Shown here one piece after another: positions 34,101-44,800 of a DNA stretch of 64,000 bases. Location of the stretch: assembly GCA_028571685.1 (NCBI GenBank), contig CM053152.1:22638001-22702000 (forward strand). Reading direction: 5' to 3'. The translations under genes were made by a program, and so were the position numbers. The notes below the pieces were generated by a model. That model did not search any database, was not told the origin of the DNA, and saw nothing but the letters and a program-made list of their open reading frames with translations. How positions within the stretch are numbered: position 1 is the stretch's first letter; each line of letters opens with the position of its first letter. Source of the stretch: Heterohyrax brucei. Its lineage: Eukaryota; Chordata; Mammalia; Hyracoidea; Procaviidae.

Positions 34101-35187
34101 ATGACTATTTCAGGAAACATCTCATAATCAGGTTTCAACCAGAGGACACTATGTTGAGTGAAAGTAATCAGCGACAAAATTTGTACAAGACCCCTGTGAC
34201 AAGAACTTAAAAACAGACTCATGCATAGAAAAAAGACTCTTTGATGGCTGCAAGGGTGGGGAGGGAGGGAGGACAAGGTGGAGAGGGTTTACATTAGATA
34301 GCTGATAGAGATTTGGTTGGGTGAAACTGGTGACAGCACACATTAGAAAGATCAATATTAACAGGACTTCAACATAACTTGAGTACTCCTCCCATCCCAA
34401 GCCAATATTGAAAGGATGGAGTAGCTGGGGCAGTGGGGGCAGGGACCATGCTCTCAGGTGAAATCAAGGCCATTTGGCACAACCAGCATTTTGCTAATGA
34501 GAGCTCACTGCACTCCACATTGGTGAGTCGCACCAATAAAAGTAAAAGTTGCCAAGCTGCCATCTTGGGCTACAGCAAATGGTCCCAAATCAGCAGGATT
34601 GGAGAATCTCCAAGGATCAAAAAGATCATGGGGGAAAAAGAACCCAGAAGACACAGAGACCCATGTGACTGGGTCCCTACATTGACTTGGGACCAGAAGA
34701 ACCAGATGGTGCCCAGCTGCCACAAGTGATAGCCACGATAGAGCTCAGAAAAATGAGTCTCACTGACAACACAAGAATGAATAGGGGTGCACCCTGAGAT
34801 CTCCACTTAAAGACTGCAACTGATGGCCTTGGAGTCCCCCTGGGAGCATGGCCTCTGGCCCTGATGCTGCCCCTGTCCATAAACAGTAATGAAGGTCAAC
34901 TCTTCAGACAGCAGTGGAGTACACTTGGAGATGCAGAGTGACCATATCTTGTGGGCACTTTATTGTTCTGTGCATGTATAGGATATCATCCTGTTGACCT
35001 CTTACTGAAGGAAGGGGAGTGGGTGGAGAGGAGGGGATAGAGGACTATTAGGAGGTTAGGTCATGTATGCAGCAGAGAGGAAGAGTGTGCTGTCACTGGA
35101 CACGGAGAGCAGGGGGAGCTGCATATAGGTCAGCATGCAAATTTATCTGGGAGTGTAGATTTTTATTCAATTGCAATAAAGGAAAAG
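34100..35187 (+). other. 3' UTR of the full-length L1
   Basis: Non-coding tail after ORF2, with a GGGAGGGAGG-type G-rich tract near 34258 and a long segment shared, on the opposite strand, with the L1 3' ends at 39.4-39.8 and 60.4-60.9 kb. It ends at AATAAAGG plus A-rich tail. Confidence 0.75.
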
Positions 35188-35199
35188 AAAAATGACATT
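35188..35199 (+). repeat. Right target-site duplication of the full-length L1
   Basis: AAAAATGACATT directly after the A-rich L1 tail, identical to 27807-27818. Confidence 0.9.
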
Positions 35200-35282
35200 A
35201 TGTTTGGCAAAGCAGATGGTGTGCAGCAATAATAATAGCAAGTAAAAGACATGGGAGTGGTTACATAGGTATATACATATGG
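35188..35282 (+). mobile_element. RTE LINE remnant, right part
   Basis: Directly after the L1 duplication the sequence reads NDIMFGKADG, matching KDIMFGRVEG of the RTE copy at 15.9 kb. The homology fades by about 35240. Confidence 0.5.
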
Positions 35283-35287
35283 GTGTG
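35283..35287. repeat. 5-bp target-site duplication of the MaLR LTR, left
   Basis: GTGTG, identical to 35768-35772; five bases is the size expected for ERVL-type integration. Confidence 0.75.
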
Positions 35288-35767
35288 TGTCTCAGGATGG
35301 GTTCTCTAGAGAGCAAAACCAGTAATGCATATAAATATATATACAAAGAGATTTATACCAAGGAAACACCTCATGTTATTGTAGAGGCTGGAACGTCCTG
35401 AGTCTGTGGATCAGGATGCAGGCTTCTGTCAGTTCACAAAGCTACAGGGGCTGGCAAACCCAAGGTTGTCAGGTTGGAGAGCGGGGCTCCCACTCTCAAG
35501 CTATGAAGATTGATGAATTCCAAGATCTACAGATGAGCTTACAGTTGAAATCCAAGAACTGGAGGTGAGAGGAACAGAGGGAACTGCAAGATCCAGAGCA
35601 AGCAAAAAGCGAGAACATCTGCTTATATACAGATGCAGGTCACACCTCCAAGGAAATTCCCTTTAAACTGAGTGGCTACTCACAGAACATTCAACCATGG
35701 AAGTGATCACATATCAACACTGAGAATCATGACCCAGGCAAGCTGACACACAATCCTAACCATCACA
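35288..35767 (-). mobile_element. Solo LTR of an ERVL-MaLR element (MLT1-like), antisense
   Basis: On the minus strand it begins TGTGATGGTTAGGATTG and ends in CATCCTGAGACA, matching the plan of MLT1-like MaLR LTRs. It is 480 bp long with TG...CA ends and is flanked by perfect GTGTG repeats. It is a solo LTR fossil, probably tens of millions of years old and younger than the L1 3' end it interrupts. Confidence 0.8.
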
Positions 35768-35772
35768 GTGTG
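35768..35772. repeat. 5-bp target-site duplication of the MaLR LTR, right
   Basis: GTGTG, identical to 35283-35287. Confidence 0.75.
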
Positions 35773-36345
35773 GCAAGGTTTATGGAAACGCATGCATCTA
35801 CACCTACGGTATATTTGTTGGTATATGTATTTGCAGTTTTTATGTCTTGCATATGTACTTACATATATGATAAAGCAAACAGGGAGCACAGTTAGGAATA
35901 CTTTCTAGACATATCCAAACACTTCAAGGGATTGACTTACTGGGTTTGAAGGCTCAAGACCGTGGTCTCGTGAGACAACTAGATCAATTGGCATAATTTA
36001 GTTCATTAAGATCATGTACTACATTCCAGTTGGGTGAGAAGCATCTGAGATCTTAAAAGCTTTGAAGTGCCACCTAAGATATAATTATTGCTCTCTTTCT
36101 ATCTGGTGAAAAAAAAGTGAAAGAGATCAAAGACTCAAGAAAAAAATTAGCTCATAGGACTGATGGCCACCTGAACCACAGCTTCCTCTAGCCTGAAACC
36201 AGAAGAACTAGATGATACCCAGCTACCACCACCAACTGTTCTTACTAGGAACATGATGGAAAGTCCCAGTTAGAATAGGAGAAAAATATGGGACAAAACT
36301 GAAATTCATAAAAAAGACCCTACCTTACTAAGCCAAGCCAAGTGC

Positions 36346-36366
36346 CGTCAAGTCGGATCCGACTTT
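36346..36366 (-). repeat. SINE tail fragment in an L1 3' UTR
   Basis: CCAAGTGCCGTCAAGTCGG plus ATCCGACT. Flanks TTACTAAG and TTACTAGA look like a short target duplication. Confidence 0.55.
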
Positions 36367-36783
36367 ACTAGACTGACAGAAAGTAGAATTCCCAAGACTA
36401 TTACCCTTTTAAGCTGGAACTGAAGCCGCTCCTGGATGTCACCTTTCAATCAAATAACAGGTTGTCCTAAAAAATAACACCACTAGTGAGGAATGTGCTT
36501 TTTAAAAAATCAACAATGAGATGAAATGGTCAATATTTACCCAAAAGCAAAGTTGAGAAGGCAAGGAAGGGATGGATGGATGGAAATGCAGGAAGCAAGG
36601 TGAAAACAGTGAGAGTGCTGACACATTGTGGGACCTATAACCAATGTCACAGAATATGTATGAATTGAATGGGAATCTAATTTGCTGTTTAAACTTTCAC
36701 CTAAAACACAATAAAGTATTTTTAAAAAACGATAGCACCAATTCAAAATTATATTTAGGAATGACATGGAAAGGACAATGCTG

Positions 36784-36893
36784 TCAGACTCTATTATCCC
36801 TTTAATTGTTCTATAGTGTCCTTTGTCTTTCATGGAGGATTTTACTTTAAGGTCTATTTCATCTGACACTAGTATACCCACTGCTGCTCACTT
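36784..36893 (-). repeat. Duplicated L1 endonuclease segment, copy A
   Basis: About 110 bp from TTCTATAGTGTCCTTTGTC to TGCTGCTCRCTTTT, nearly identical to 37405-37514. Confidence 0.8.
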
Positions 36894-37063
36894 TTAGTGA
36901 CCCTATAATAGAGAGTAGAACTGCCCTCGCAGGGTTTCCATGGTGGTAAATCTTAACATATGCAGACCACCACATCATTCTCCTGCAGAGCAACTGGTAG
37001 GTTTGAACCAAGGACCTTTCAAATAACAGCCAAATGCTTTAGCCACGGCACCACAAAGGCTCC
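36894..37063 (-). mobile_element. AfroSINE, longer variant, in the old L1
   Basis: GTGACCCTATAATAGAGAG to GGCACCACAAAGGCTCC on the minus strand. Confidence 0.8.
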
Positions 37064-37404
37064 TTAATCAACTCAACAACAGCAGGTTATTGCTACAGAA
37101 GAGGTTTAAGATGATAGTAACTTAGACCATGGAGGTGCAAAGGTGATGGTGAAAATGCAGTTGGAAAAGAATGTGCACTTAGAGTGTTCTATATATGCCT
37201 CAAGTTGGTTGATTGTGCTCTTTAGCTCTTCTATATCTTTGGTGCGTTTCCGTCTAGATATCCCATCTTTTACTAACAGTGAAGTAGTAAAGTTTCCTAT
37301 TCCTGTTATGGAACTGTTCATTTTTCTTTTCAGTGTTGCCAGAGTTTTATGTATTTTGAAACCCTGTCATTCAGTGTGTAGATGTTTATTATGGTTAAGT
37401 CTTC

Positions 37405-37514
37405 ATGATGACTTATCCCCTTAATCATTCTATAGTGTCCTTTGTCTTTCATGGAGGATTTTACTTTAAGGTCCATTTCATCTGAGACTAGTACACCCAC
37501 TGCTGCTCGCTTTT
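37405..37514 (-). repeat. Duplicated L1 endonuclease segment, copy B
   Basis: Near-identical to 36784-36893, with only a handful of differences by eye. Confidence 0.8.
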
Positions 37515-40189
37515 GACTGCTATTTACTTGATATATTTTTTTATCCTTTAATTTTTAATAAATTTACATCTTTGTTTCTAAGATGTGTCTCTTATAGACA
37601 ATACATTGATGGATGTTGTTTTCTTTACCCGTTCTGTCACTCTTCCTTGATGGGTGCATTTAGGCCATTTACTTTCAGTGTATTTACAGATAAGTGTAAG
37701 TTTACTACTCTCATTCTGTACTGCTTTCTTTGTGGTACTGACATTTTCTCTGTTTTTCTTACTCTCCTGTACTGCATTCCTTTTGTATGTGGACTTTTTC
37801 TTTTTTTGTAAATTTAGTTTTCACTGAAACTTTATGTTTTTCTTCTTTATTTTGATGAATCGGTTTGCTCATTTCCATTGTGGTTACCTTGAAATTTACA
37901 CTTATCTTCCTGGGTTTTTAACTAATCTAGTATTACTCAGCAGCACCTTGCCCTCCACTCTATTACAAAGTTTTATATCTACATTGTTTATTCCCTCCTC
38001 TATTGTTCCAACACTGTTATCATTTACAGATTAATGTCTCTGGTTCCTTTTGGTTTTGGACAGTTTCAAGAGTTCATTTCCAAGGCGGGTATCTGTCTGG
38101 TACAATCTTGTATCCTGGAATCAGGCTGTGGTCTGATCTTCTTTGTTCTCAGACTGGAAAAACTTTTTAACAATTACTGTAAGTTTGTTTTGGGTTTCAC
38201 ATAATTCCTTAATTTCTGTTTATCTGGAAATGTCCTAATTTCACCATCATATTTGAACATGAGTTTTGCAGAATAGTTTATTCTTGGCTGGCAATATTTT
38301 TTCTTTCAAGGTTTTACATAAGTCATCCCACTGCCCGCTTGCCTGCATGGCTCCTGCCAAATAATCAGAACTTAGTCTTGTTTCTCCTCTTTATGTGTTT
38401 TTTTATTTTACTTAACTTGTTATCAGAATTTTTTTGTTGTTTTTGGTGCTTTTCTTGGTGATTTTCTTTTAGACTTTATTTTATATAGGGTTCATTAAAC
38501 TTCTTTGATGGTCAGCTTTTCCTCATTGATGATATTAGGGAAATTTTCTCTGAACGATTCTTCAATGGTCCTGTGTATTCTGTTTTCTCCTCCCGTTCTG
38601 GAACTCCCATCACTCACAAATTTTTGCTTTCGACTGTACTCCACATAATTCTCAGGGTTTCTTCATTCCATTTTCTGATTTTTCCTCAGAGTTGTATCCA
38701 AATGTTTTCAACTTCATTGATCCTGTATTCCATCATTTCAAACCTGCCTCCGCACTTCTAGGATTTTCCATTTGTGAAAGCTTATTGTTTACTGTTTGAA
38801 TTTCCAATTGTTTTCGTATGATTCATAGTGGTGAATTCATTTTGGAATTTTGTTTCTGTAATCCTTTTCCTCAATTGTTCCATGAATTTGACTGCTTTTT
38901 CCATGAATGTCTAATTTTTCTTCACTTTTGGCCTGTTTTCTCTTTCCACTTCCAGATAGCTCTGAATATTAGAGATTTGAAGTCCCTGTCAAGTACTTCT
39001 AGTGCCTTTTCTTCTTCTGGAAAGTCTCCTGGAGCTTTATTTTGGACCCCTAGTGGAACCATCCTGTCCTGATTTCCTTTTCTTTTTTGATTATTTTAGG
39101 TGATTAAGTTAAACTGTACAAACCAAATCAATTTTGCACAGCAGCCTGTCAGCAGCCCCTTCTGCTCTCCTTGCCTGGTGACAGTACACTCTTCAGTTTC
39201 ATTCTATACTTGTGATATCCTCTTAAAAATTTCCTGTTGCCTCCTCTCCTCCCTCTTCTCTCCCATCTAGAAAGAGACCAGTAGTACAGCTTCCTATAAA
39301 TGCATAGAACCATAAAGTACACACATCATCTGGTCACACCGTGTACCTGGGTCCAGTTCATTTTTGTCCAAAGAATTGACTGCAGCTGTGTTTTCTGGAC
39401 AGGTGCAGCAGCAGCTCTAAGGGCCATGTTCCCAGGGGATTCCCCCAGGTCATCAGATCATCAATTTTGGTCTTTTAGTAGAGCTCTTGAGCCAAATCCC
39501 TCTTTTTCTCATGTCACTACAGGGATTCAACATTGTATGCCCCATAACAGCTGTCTTTGGTGGTGGGGGGCACCAGTTTGGTTCTTCTGGTCACATGTTG
39601 ATACAGTCTCCCTTTCACATGGGTCCTTCTGTCTCCTGAGCTCTATTTCTAACTCATGTCTTTGTTGCTCTCAGTCATCACCTGTTACAGATGAGTTGGG
39701 ACCATTTGGTGTACCTCAGATGACAGCTTGCTAGCTTTTAAGACCCCAGACACCACTCACCCATATGGTCTGCAGAAGACTCTCTTAGTAATAGGCTAGT
39801 TATGCCAATTGGCCTCATTGTCCCCTGAGAGCATGATCCTGAGACCCCAGCCCCTGCTACTCTATCCTTGCAATATTGGGTTGATAGTAGAAGAGTTTTC
39901 AGATTATGGTGAAGTGCAGTTATCTACTTTCTACTGTGTGCTGTCACTGCTTTTACCTAATCAAATTTCTATCAACTATCTAATTTGTGACCAACCCTCT
40001 TCCTTCCTCCCCACCCTTGAAACTGTCAGAGTCTTTTCTTCTGTACATTGTCTGTTTTTAAGTCCTTATAGCAGGGGTTTGATACAATTTTGAACTTCCG
40101 ATGATGAATGATTTAACTCAGCATAATGTCTCCCAATTGAAACCAGGATATGAGATGATTCCTAAAATCATCATTGTTCTTTATCACTG

Positions 40190-43100
40190 CATAGTGTTCC
40201 AGTGAGTATATGTACCATAGTTTATCCATTCATCTGTTGATGGGCATCTGGGTTGATTACATTTTTTTTGCTACTGTGGACTGTGCTGCAATAAACATTC
40301 ATGTGCACATAGCTGTTCATGTCACTCTCTTTGATTCTGTATGATGCATTCTGAGCAGTGGGACTACTGGATCAAATGGTATATCTATGTCCAGTTTTTA
40401 AGGAAGCACCGAATTGCTTTCCAAAGAAGTTGTACCATTTTTCAATTCTACCAGGAGTGTAGAGAGTTCTGATCTCTCTGTAACCTCTCCAGCATTTGTT
40501 GTTTTGCGTTTTTTGGATCACGGCCAATCTTTGGAGATAGATAGTATCTCACTGTAGTTTTGATTTGGATTTCTCTGATAGCTAACGATGCTGAGCATTT
40601 ACTCATGTGTCTTTGCCTGCCTGGATTTCCTTTTTGGTGAAGTGTCTGTTCATTTACTTTGCCCACTGCTTAACTGGGTTATTTACCTTTTTCTTGTTGA
40701 TATTTTGCAGTACCTTGTAGATTATGGAGATCAGATGTCAGTCCAGTACGTAGTTGCCAATTTTTTTTTTCCTGTTCTGTAGTTGGTCTTTTAACTTTTT
40801 TGATGAAGTCTTTGGATGAGCAAAAGTGTTTGATTCTTAGTAGTTCCAATTATCTATTTTGTCTTCTGTTGATTATATACTTTGTCAGATTTTGAAGTCT
40901 GTCTAAGCCATGTATTAGAACATCTATTGTTGATCCTATCTTTTCTTGTATGATCTTTATCATTTTAGGTTTGATATTTAGGTATTTGATTCATTTGGAG
41001 TTAGTTTTTGTGTAAAGTGTGAGATATGGGCCTTGTTTGTTTTTTGTTTTTTGCAAATGGATATCCAATTTTGCCAACACCATTTGTTAAAGAGACTGTT
41101 TTTACCCCAGTTTACAGTCTTAGGGCCTTTGTTGAGTATCAGATGTTCACAAGAGGATGCTGGCATCTCTGGGGTCTCAACTCTGTTCCATTGGTTTATA
41201 TGTCTCTTTTTGTACCAGTACTAGGCTGTTCTGACTACTGTGGCAGTGTAATAGGTTCTAACGCTGGGTAGTGGGAGGCCTCCCACTGTGTTCCTCTCCT
41301 TCAGTAGTGCTTTACTTATCTGGGGCTCCTGCCCTTTCCAAACAAATTTGGTGATTTGTTTCTCCATTTCATTAAAAAGTGGCACTGGAATTTGTATTAG
41401 GATTGCATTGTATATGTAGACCACTTTGGGTAAAATAGACATTTTCACAGTGTTGTCTTCCTATCCATGAGCAGGGAAGGTTTCTCCACTTATTTAAGCA
41501 TCTTGTTGTTCCCTGCAATAAGGTCTTGAAGTTTTCTCTAGATAGGTCCCTTAATTCTCTAGTTAGATGTATTCCTAGGTATTTTATCTTCTTGGGGACT
41601 ATAGTAAACAGTTTTGATCCTGTGCTTTCTTTTTTGATGATCTCTTTGTTGATATAAAGGAATACTACTGATTTACAATTTACATGGTTAATCACATTAT
41701 TGTTTTTCTGACTTTGAACCAGTTTCGTATCCCTACTATCAACCCAACTTGGTCATGATGAATTGTTTTTTGTTGAATTCTATTGCCAAGGATTTTGTTA
41801 AAGATTTTTCATCTAGGTTCATGAGTGATATTGGTCTGTAATTTTGTTTTTTTTCTGGGATCTTTCCCTGGCTTTGGTATCAGGGTTATGCTACCTTAAT
41901 AAAATGAATTTGGGAGTATTCCATCCTTTTCTATGCTGTGAAACAGCCTCAGTAGCATTGGAGTTAACTCTTCTCTAAAAGTTTGGTAGCATTCTCTGAT
42001 GAAGCTATCTGGGCCAGAACTTTTTTTTGGTTGGTAGTGTTATTACTTTTTCAATCTCTTCCCTTGTGATGGGTTTATTAAGTTGTTCTAATTCTCCTGG
42101 GATAATTTTGGCAGGTGATGTGAATCTAGAAATTTGTCCACTACCTCTAGGTTTTCAAATCTGTCGGAGTACAGTCTTTCATAGGATTGTTATGTTTGTT
42201 TTGATTTCAGTTCTGACATTTCCCATCTCTTTCTTATTTGGGTTATTTGTTTCCTCTCCTGTTTTTCTTTTGCAAAATTTAGCCAACGGTTTCTCAATTT
42301 TGTTATCTTTTCAAAAAACCAGCTTTTGGTTTTGCTTTTTCAATTGTTCTTCCATTCTCTTAATTCATTTAGCTCTGCTCTAATCTTCACTATCTGTTTT
42401 CTTTTGGTGTCTGAGGGGATCCATTGTTGCTCTCTTTCTATTTGTTCAAGCTATAGGGTTAATTGTTTTGTTGGGTTCTTTCTTCCTTCCAGATGTCTGC
42501 ATTTATAAACTGACCTCTGAGCACTGCTTTGGCTGTATCCCATAGGTTCTGGTAGGAAGTGTTTTCACTGTCATTTGGTTTGATAAATTCCTTTATTTCA
42601 TCCTTAATTTCTTCTGCAACCCATGGATTTTTCAGCAAACTGTTATTCAGTTTCCGTGCATTCAAATTTCTACCCATGTTTGTTCTGCTATTGATTTCAA
42701 TTTTTATGGCTTTACGGTCGAAGAAGATGTTTTGCAGTAATTCAGTGGTCTGGATTTTGTTGAGACTTGCTTTATTTCCTAACACATGGTCAATTCTGGA
42801 AAATGTTCCATGTGCAGTGGAGAAGGTGTACTTATCTGTTGATGGGTAAGAAATTCTGTGTATGTCGATGAGGTCTAGTTGGTTAATTGTCACAATAAGA
42901 TCTTCTGTATCTTTACTGAGCTTTTTCTGGATGATCTGTCCATTACTGAAAGTGGAGTGTTGAAGTCTCCAACTGTTATTGTGCAGTGATCTATCTCATT
43001 TTTCAGTGCTGTCAAGTGTTTGTTCAATGCATGTAGATGCTCTGGTATTGGGTGCATAAATATTTAATATTGTTGTGTTCTGCATATGTATTCATTCTAC

Positions 43101-43468
43101 CCTGGCCCCTAGGGTCACCATGAGTTGGATCCGACTCGATGGCACTTGGCTGGCTCTGCTTATGTATTGAACCTTTCAGCAATAGTGACATCCTTGTCCA
43201 CGAGCGTGGATTTTATATTAAAGTCTATTTTATCTGAGATTAGAATTGCCACACTTGCTCTTCTTTGTATGTTGTTGGCTGCGTATACATTTTTATATCC
43301 TTTGATTTTCAGTTTGTTCATATTTTGAGTCTAACGTGTGTTTCCTGTAAGCAATATATAGATGGATCATGTCTTTTGATCCAGGATGACACTTGCTGTC
43401 TCTTTATTGGAGCATTCAGCCCATTTACATTTAATGTAATTATTGAGTTATGTGTTTAGTGCCGGCAT
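40190..43468 (-). pseudogene. L1 ORF2 (antisense full-length copy), degenerate
   Basis: The start codon lies at 43468 (MPALNT, compare MAALNT in the sense copy). Endonuclease text at 42.5-42.9 kb includes TFSRIDHVLGNKASLN but has FDRKAIK where the catalytic SDH is normal, so a key histidine and serine are lost. RT and C-terminal pieces follow down to about 40.2 kb, for example IPKVV and KFVWKGQEPQISKAL near 41.3 kb. A 53-bp SINE tail is inserted near 43.1 kb. Many frames; dead. Confidence 0.75.
43104..43156 (+). repeat. SINE tail fragment in L1 ORF2
   Basis: CTAGGGTCACCATGAGTTGG, ATCCGACTCGATGGCACTTGG: only the 3' end of an AfroSINE, embedded in the antisense L1 endonuclease region. Confidence 0.65.
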
Positions 43469-43869
43469 TTTGATGCATTTAGTTTTTGTGTTGTTGATGT
43501 TTTCTATGTTGCTGTTAATATTCTGTTCTGGGTCATTCTTCTTTATGGGTTGACTTTTCATGTTTTTCAATGTGGGTCTTTGTTGAGATTCCTGTGTTAT
43601 TTTTCTTGTATGGGTATGTTGCGTTGTTATTTTGCTTTATGGCTACCCCATGATCTCCCTTACTATTCTAACTTTAAACCAGACTTTAACTTCTGCATTA
43701 TCTTCTTAATTTTCCTCTCCATCCAAAAGGGGTATAAATACTGTAGCATATCCCTCTTTTCAGTATGATGCTATAGTTTTTGTGTTATGATCACTAGTTC
43801 CCTTCTTTTAATGTAGCTTTGACTAAGCTTTGTGACTTCTGTAACTGAGTAGGATTCTGTGTCCTGAAT

Positions 43870-44800
43870 TGCCTCCTTACATATACATTTGCTGTTTTTG
43901 TTTCTCCAAGCAAAGATCTTTTTTCAGTACTTTTTGTAGTTTGTTTTTTTTTTTTTTTACAAAGTCTCTAAGCTTCTGCTTACCTGTTTTAATTTTACGT
44001 TCATATTTGAAAAAGAATTTGGCAGAATGTATAATTCTTGGTTGGACGTTTTTCTCCTTCAAGGCACTGAACGTGTCATCTCACTGCCTTCTTGTAAACA
44101 TTGTTTCTGCCAATAAGTCAAATGAAAGCCTACAGGGCTTCCCTTCATATATTAGTTTTGCTTTAAGCCTCTCTGCCTTTAAGGCCCTCTCTTTATGATT
44201 CATTTCATTAACCTTGGTTATGTCTTGTTGTCTTTCTTTTGGAGGCTCGTTTTCGTGGCATTTGATAAGCAGCTTGGATATCTATGTTCTCTTCTTTCAT
44301 AATTTCAGGGAAGTTTTCAGTCAGCAATTCTCCAATACTCTCTGTATTTTCAGATATCCCTTAGTTTAGGAACTCCAGTTATTTGCAGATTCTTCTTCTT
44401 AATAGAGTCTCACATGTTTCTTAATCTGTCCTCATTTTTTCTTATATTTTTCCTCATAAATACTGATGTCAGTTGCTCTATCCTCAAGCTCACTAACTCT
44501 GTCTTTCTTCTCCTCAATTCTGCTCTTTTGGCTTTGGATTCGATTGTCTAATTCTTTAATCTTATTATTAATCAGTTGAATTTTACATCATTGATGATCC
44601 ATCAGTTCAGATAGCTTAATTTTTCATTTTGTTGTGCTGCATTTGGTTTAATCTCTAGGAGGGCTGTATACACAATTCTGTTGTACTCAACCTCTGATAG
44701 TTTCAGAAAGGCTTCTTCATCTGAGAAGTTGATTATTTTGAGTTTTCTGGAGTCATGGTGGACTGTTTCTTCAAATGGTTGGCTACTGATTGTTGTCTTT
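43870..44800 (-). pseudogene. L1 ORF1 (antisense full-length copy), degenerate
   Basis: The minus strand encodes MKEKNVQPRIIHSAKFFFKY (43.99-44.06 kb), the conserved ORF1 C-terminal block, and a coiled-coil region near 44.5 kb. Broken in several places. Confidence 0.7.

Larger units (their letters stand above)
27819..35187 (+). mobile_element. Full-length L1 LINE, sense, with target-site duplication
   Basis: This 7.37-kb copy has every part of an L1. It starts with a 5' end GGGGGAGGAG...AAGATGACGGA, like the classic L1 start, then a 5' UTR with tandem units to about 29.09 kb, ORF1 (about 29090-29936), ORF2 (30416 to about 34100) and a 3' UTR ending in an A-rich tail with AATAAA at 35175. It is flanked by identical 12-bp repeats AAAAATGACATT at 27807-27818 and 35188-35199, marking one complete insertion. 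The insertion split an RTE remnant. ORF2 has several stops and frameshifts, so the copy is dead. A 60-bp SINE-tail piece lies just before ORF1. Confidence 0.9.
35250..36728 (+). mobile_element. Older L1 3' end, sense, split by a MaLR LTR
   Basis: A 3' UTR of a different L1 subfamily. It includes the segment on GTGAGAAGCATCTGAGATC-type sequence near 36040 and ends in AATAAAG at about 36711 plus an A-rich run. It has no ORF2 and is 5' truncated. A MaLR LTR at 35288-35767 and a 20-bp SINE tail at 36346 lie inside it. The left limit is uncertain because it abuts the RTE remnant. Confidence 0.6.
36738..39082 (-). mobile_element. Old L1, antisense: ORF2 endonuclease and ORF1 region (left part)
   Basis: Reading the minus strand, 36784-38100 matches the L1 endonuclease region (for example AGTGGGTGTACTAGTCTCAG-like text near 37490) and 38100-39060 the ORF1 region. 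It has no intact frame. It contains an AfroSINE (36894-37063) and a duplicated 110-bp segment. The full-length L1 at 39083 interrupts it, and its 5' part probably resumes at 46080. Confidence 0.65.
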
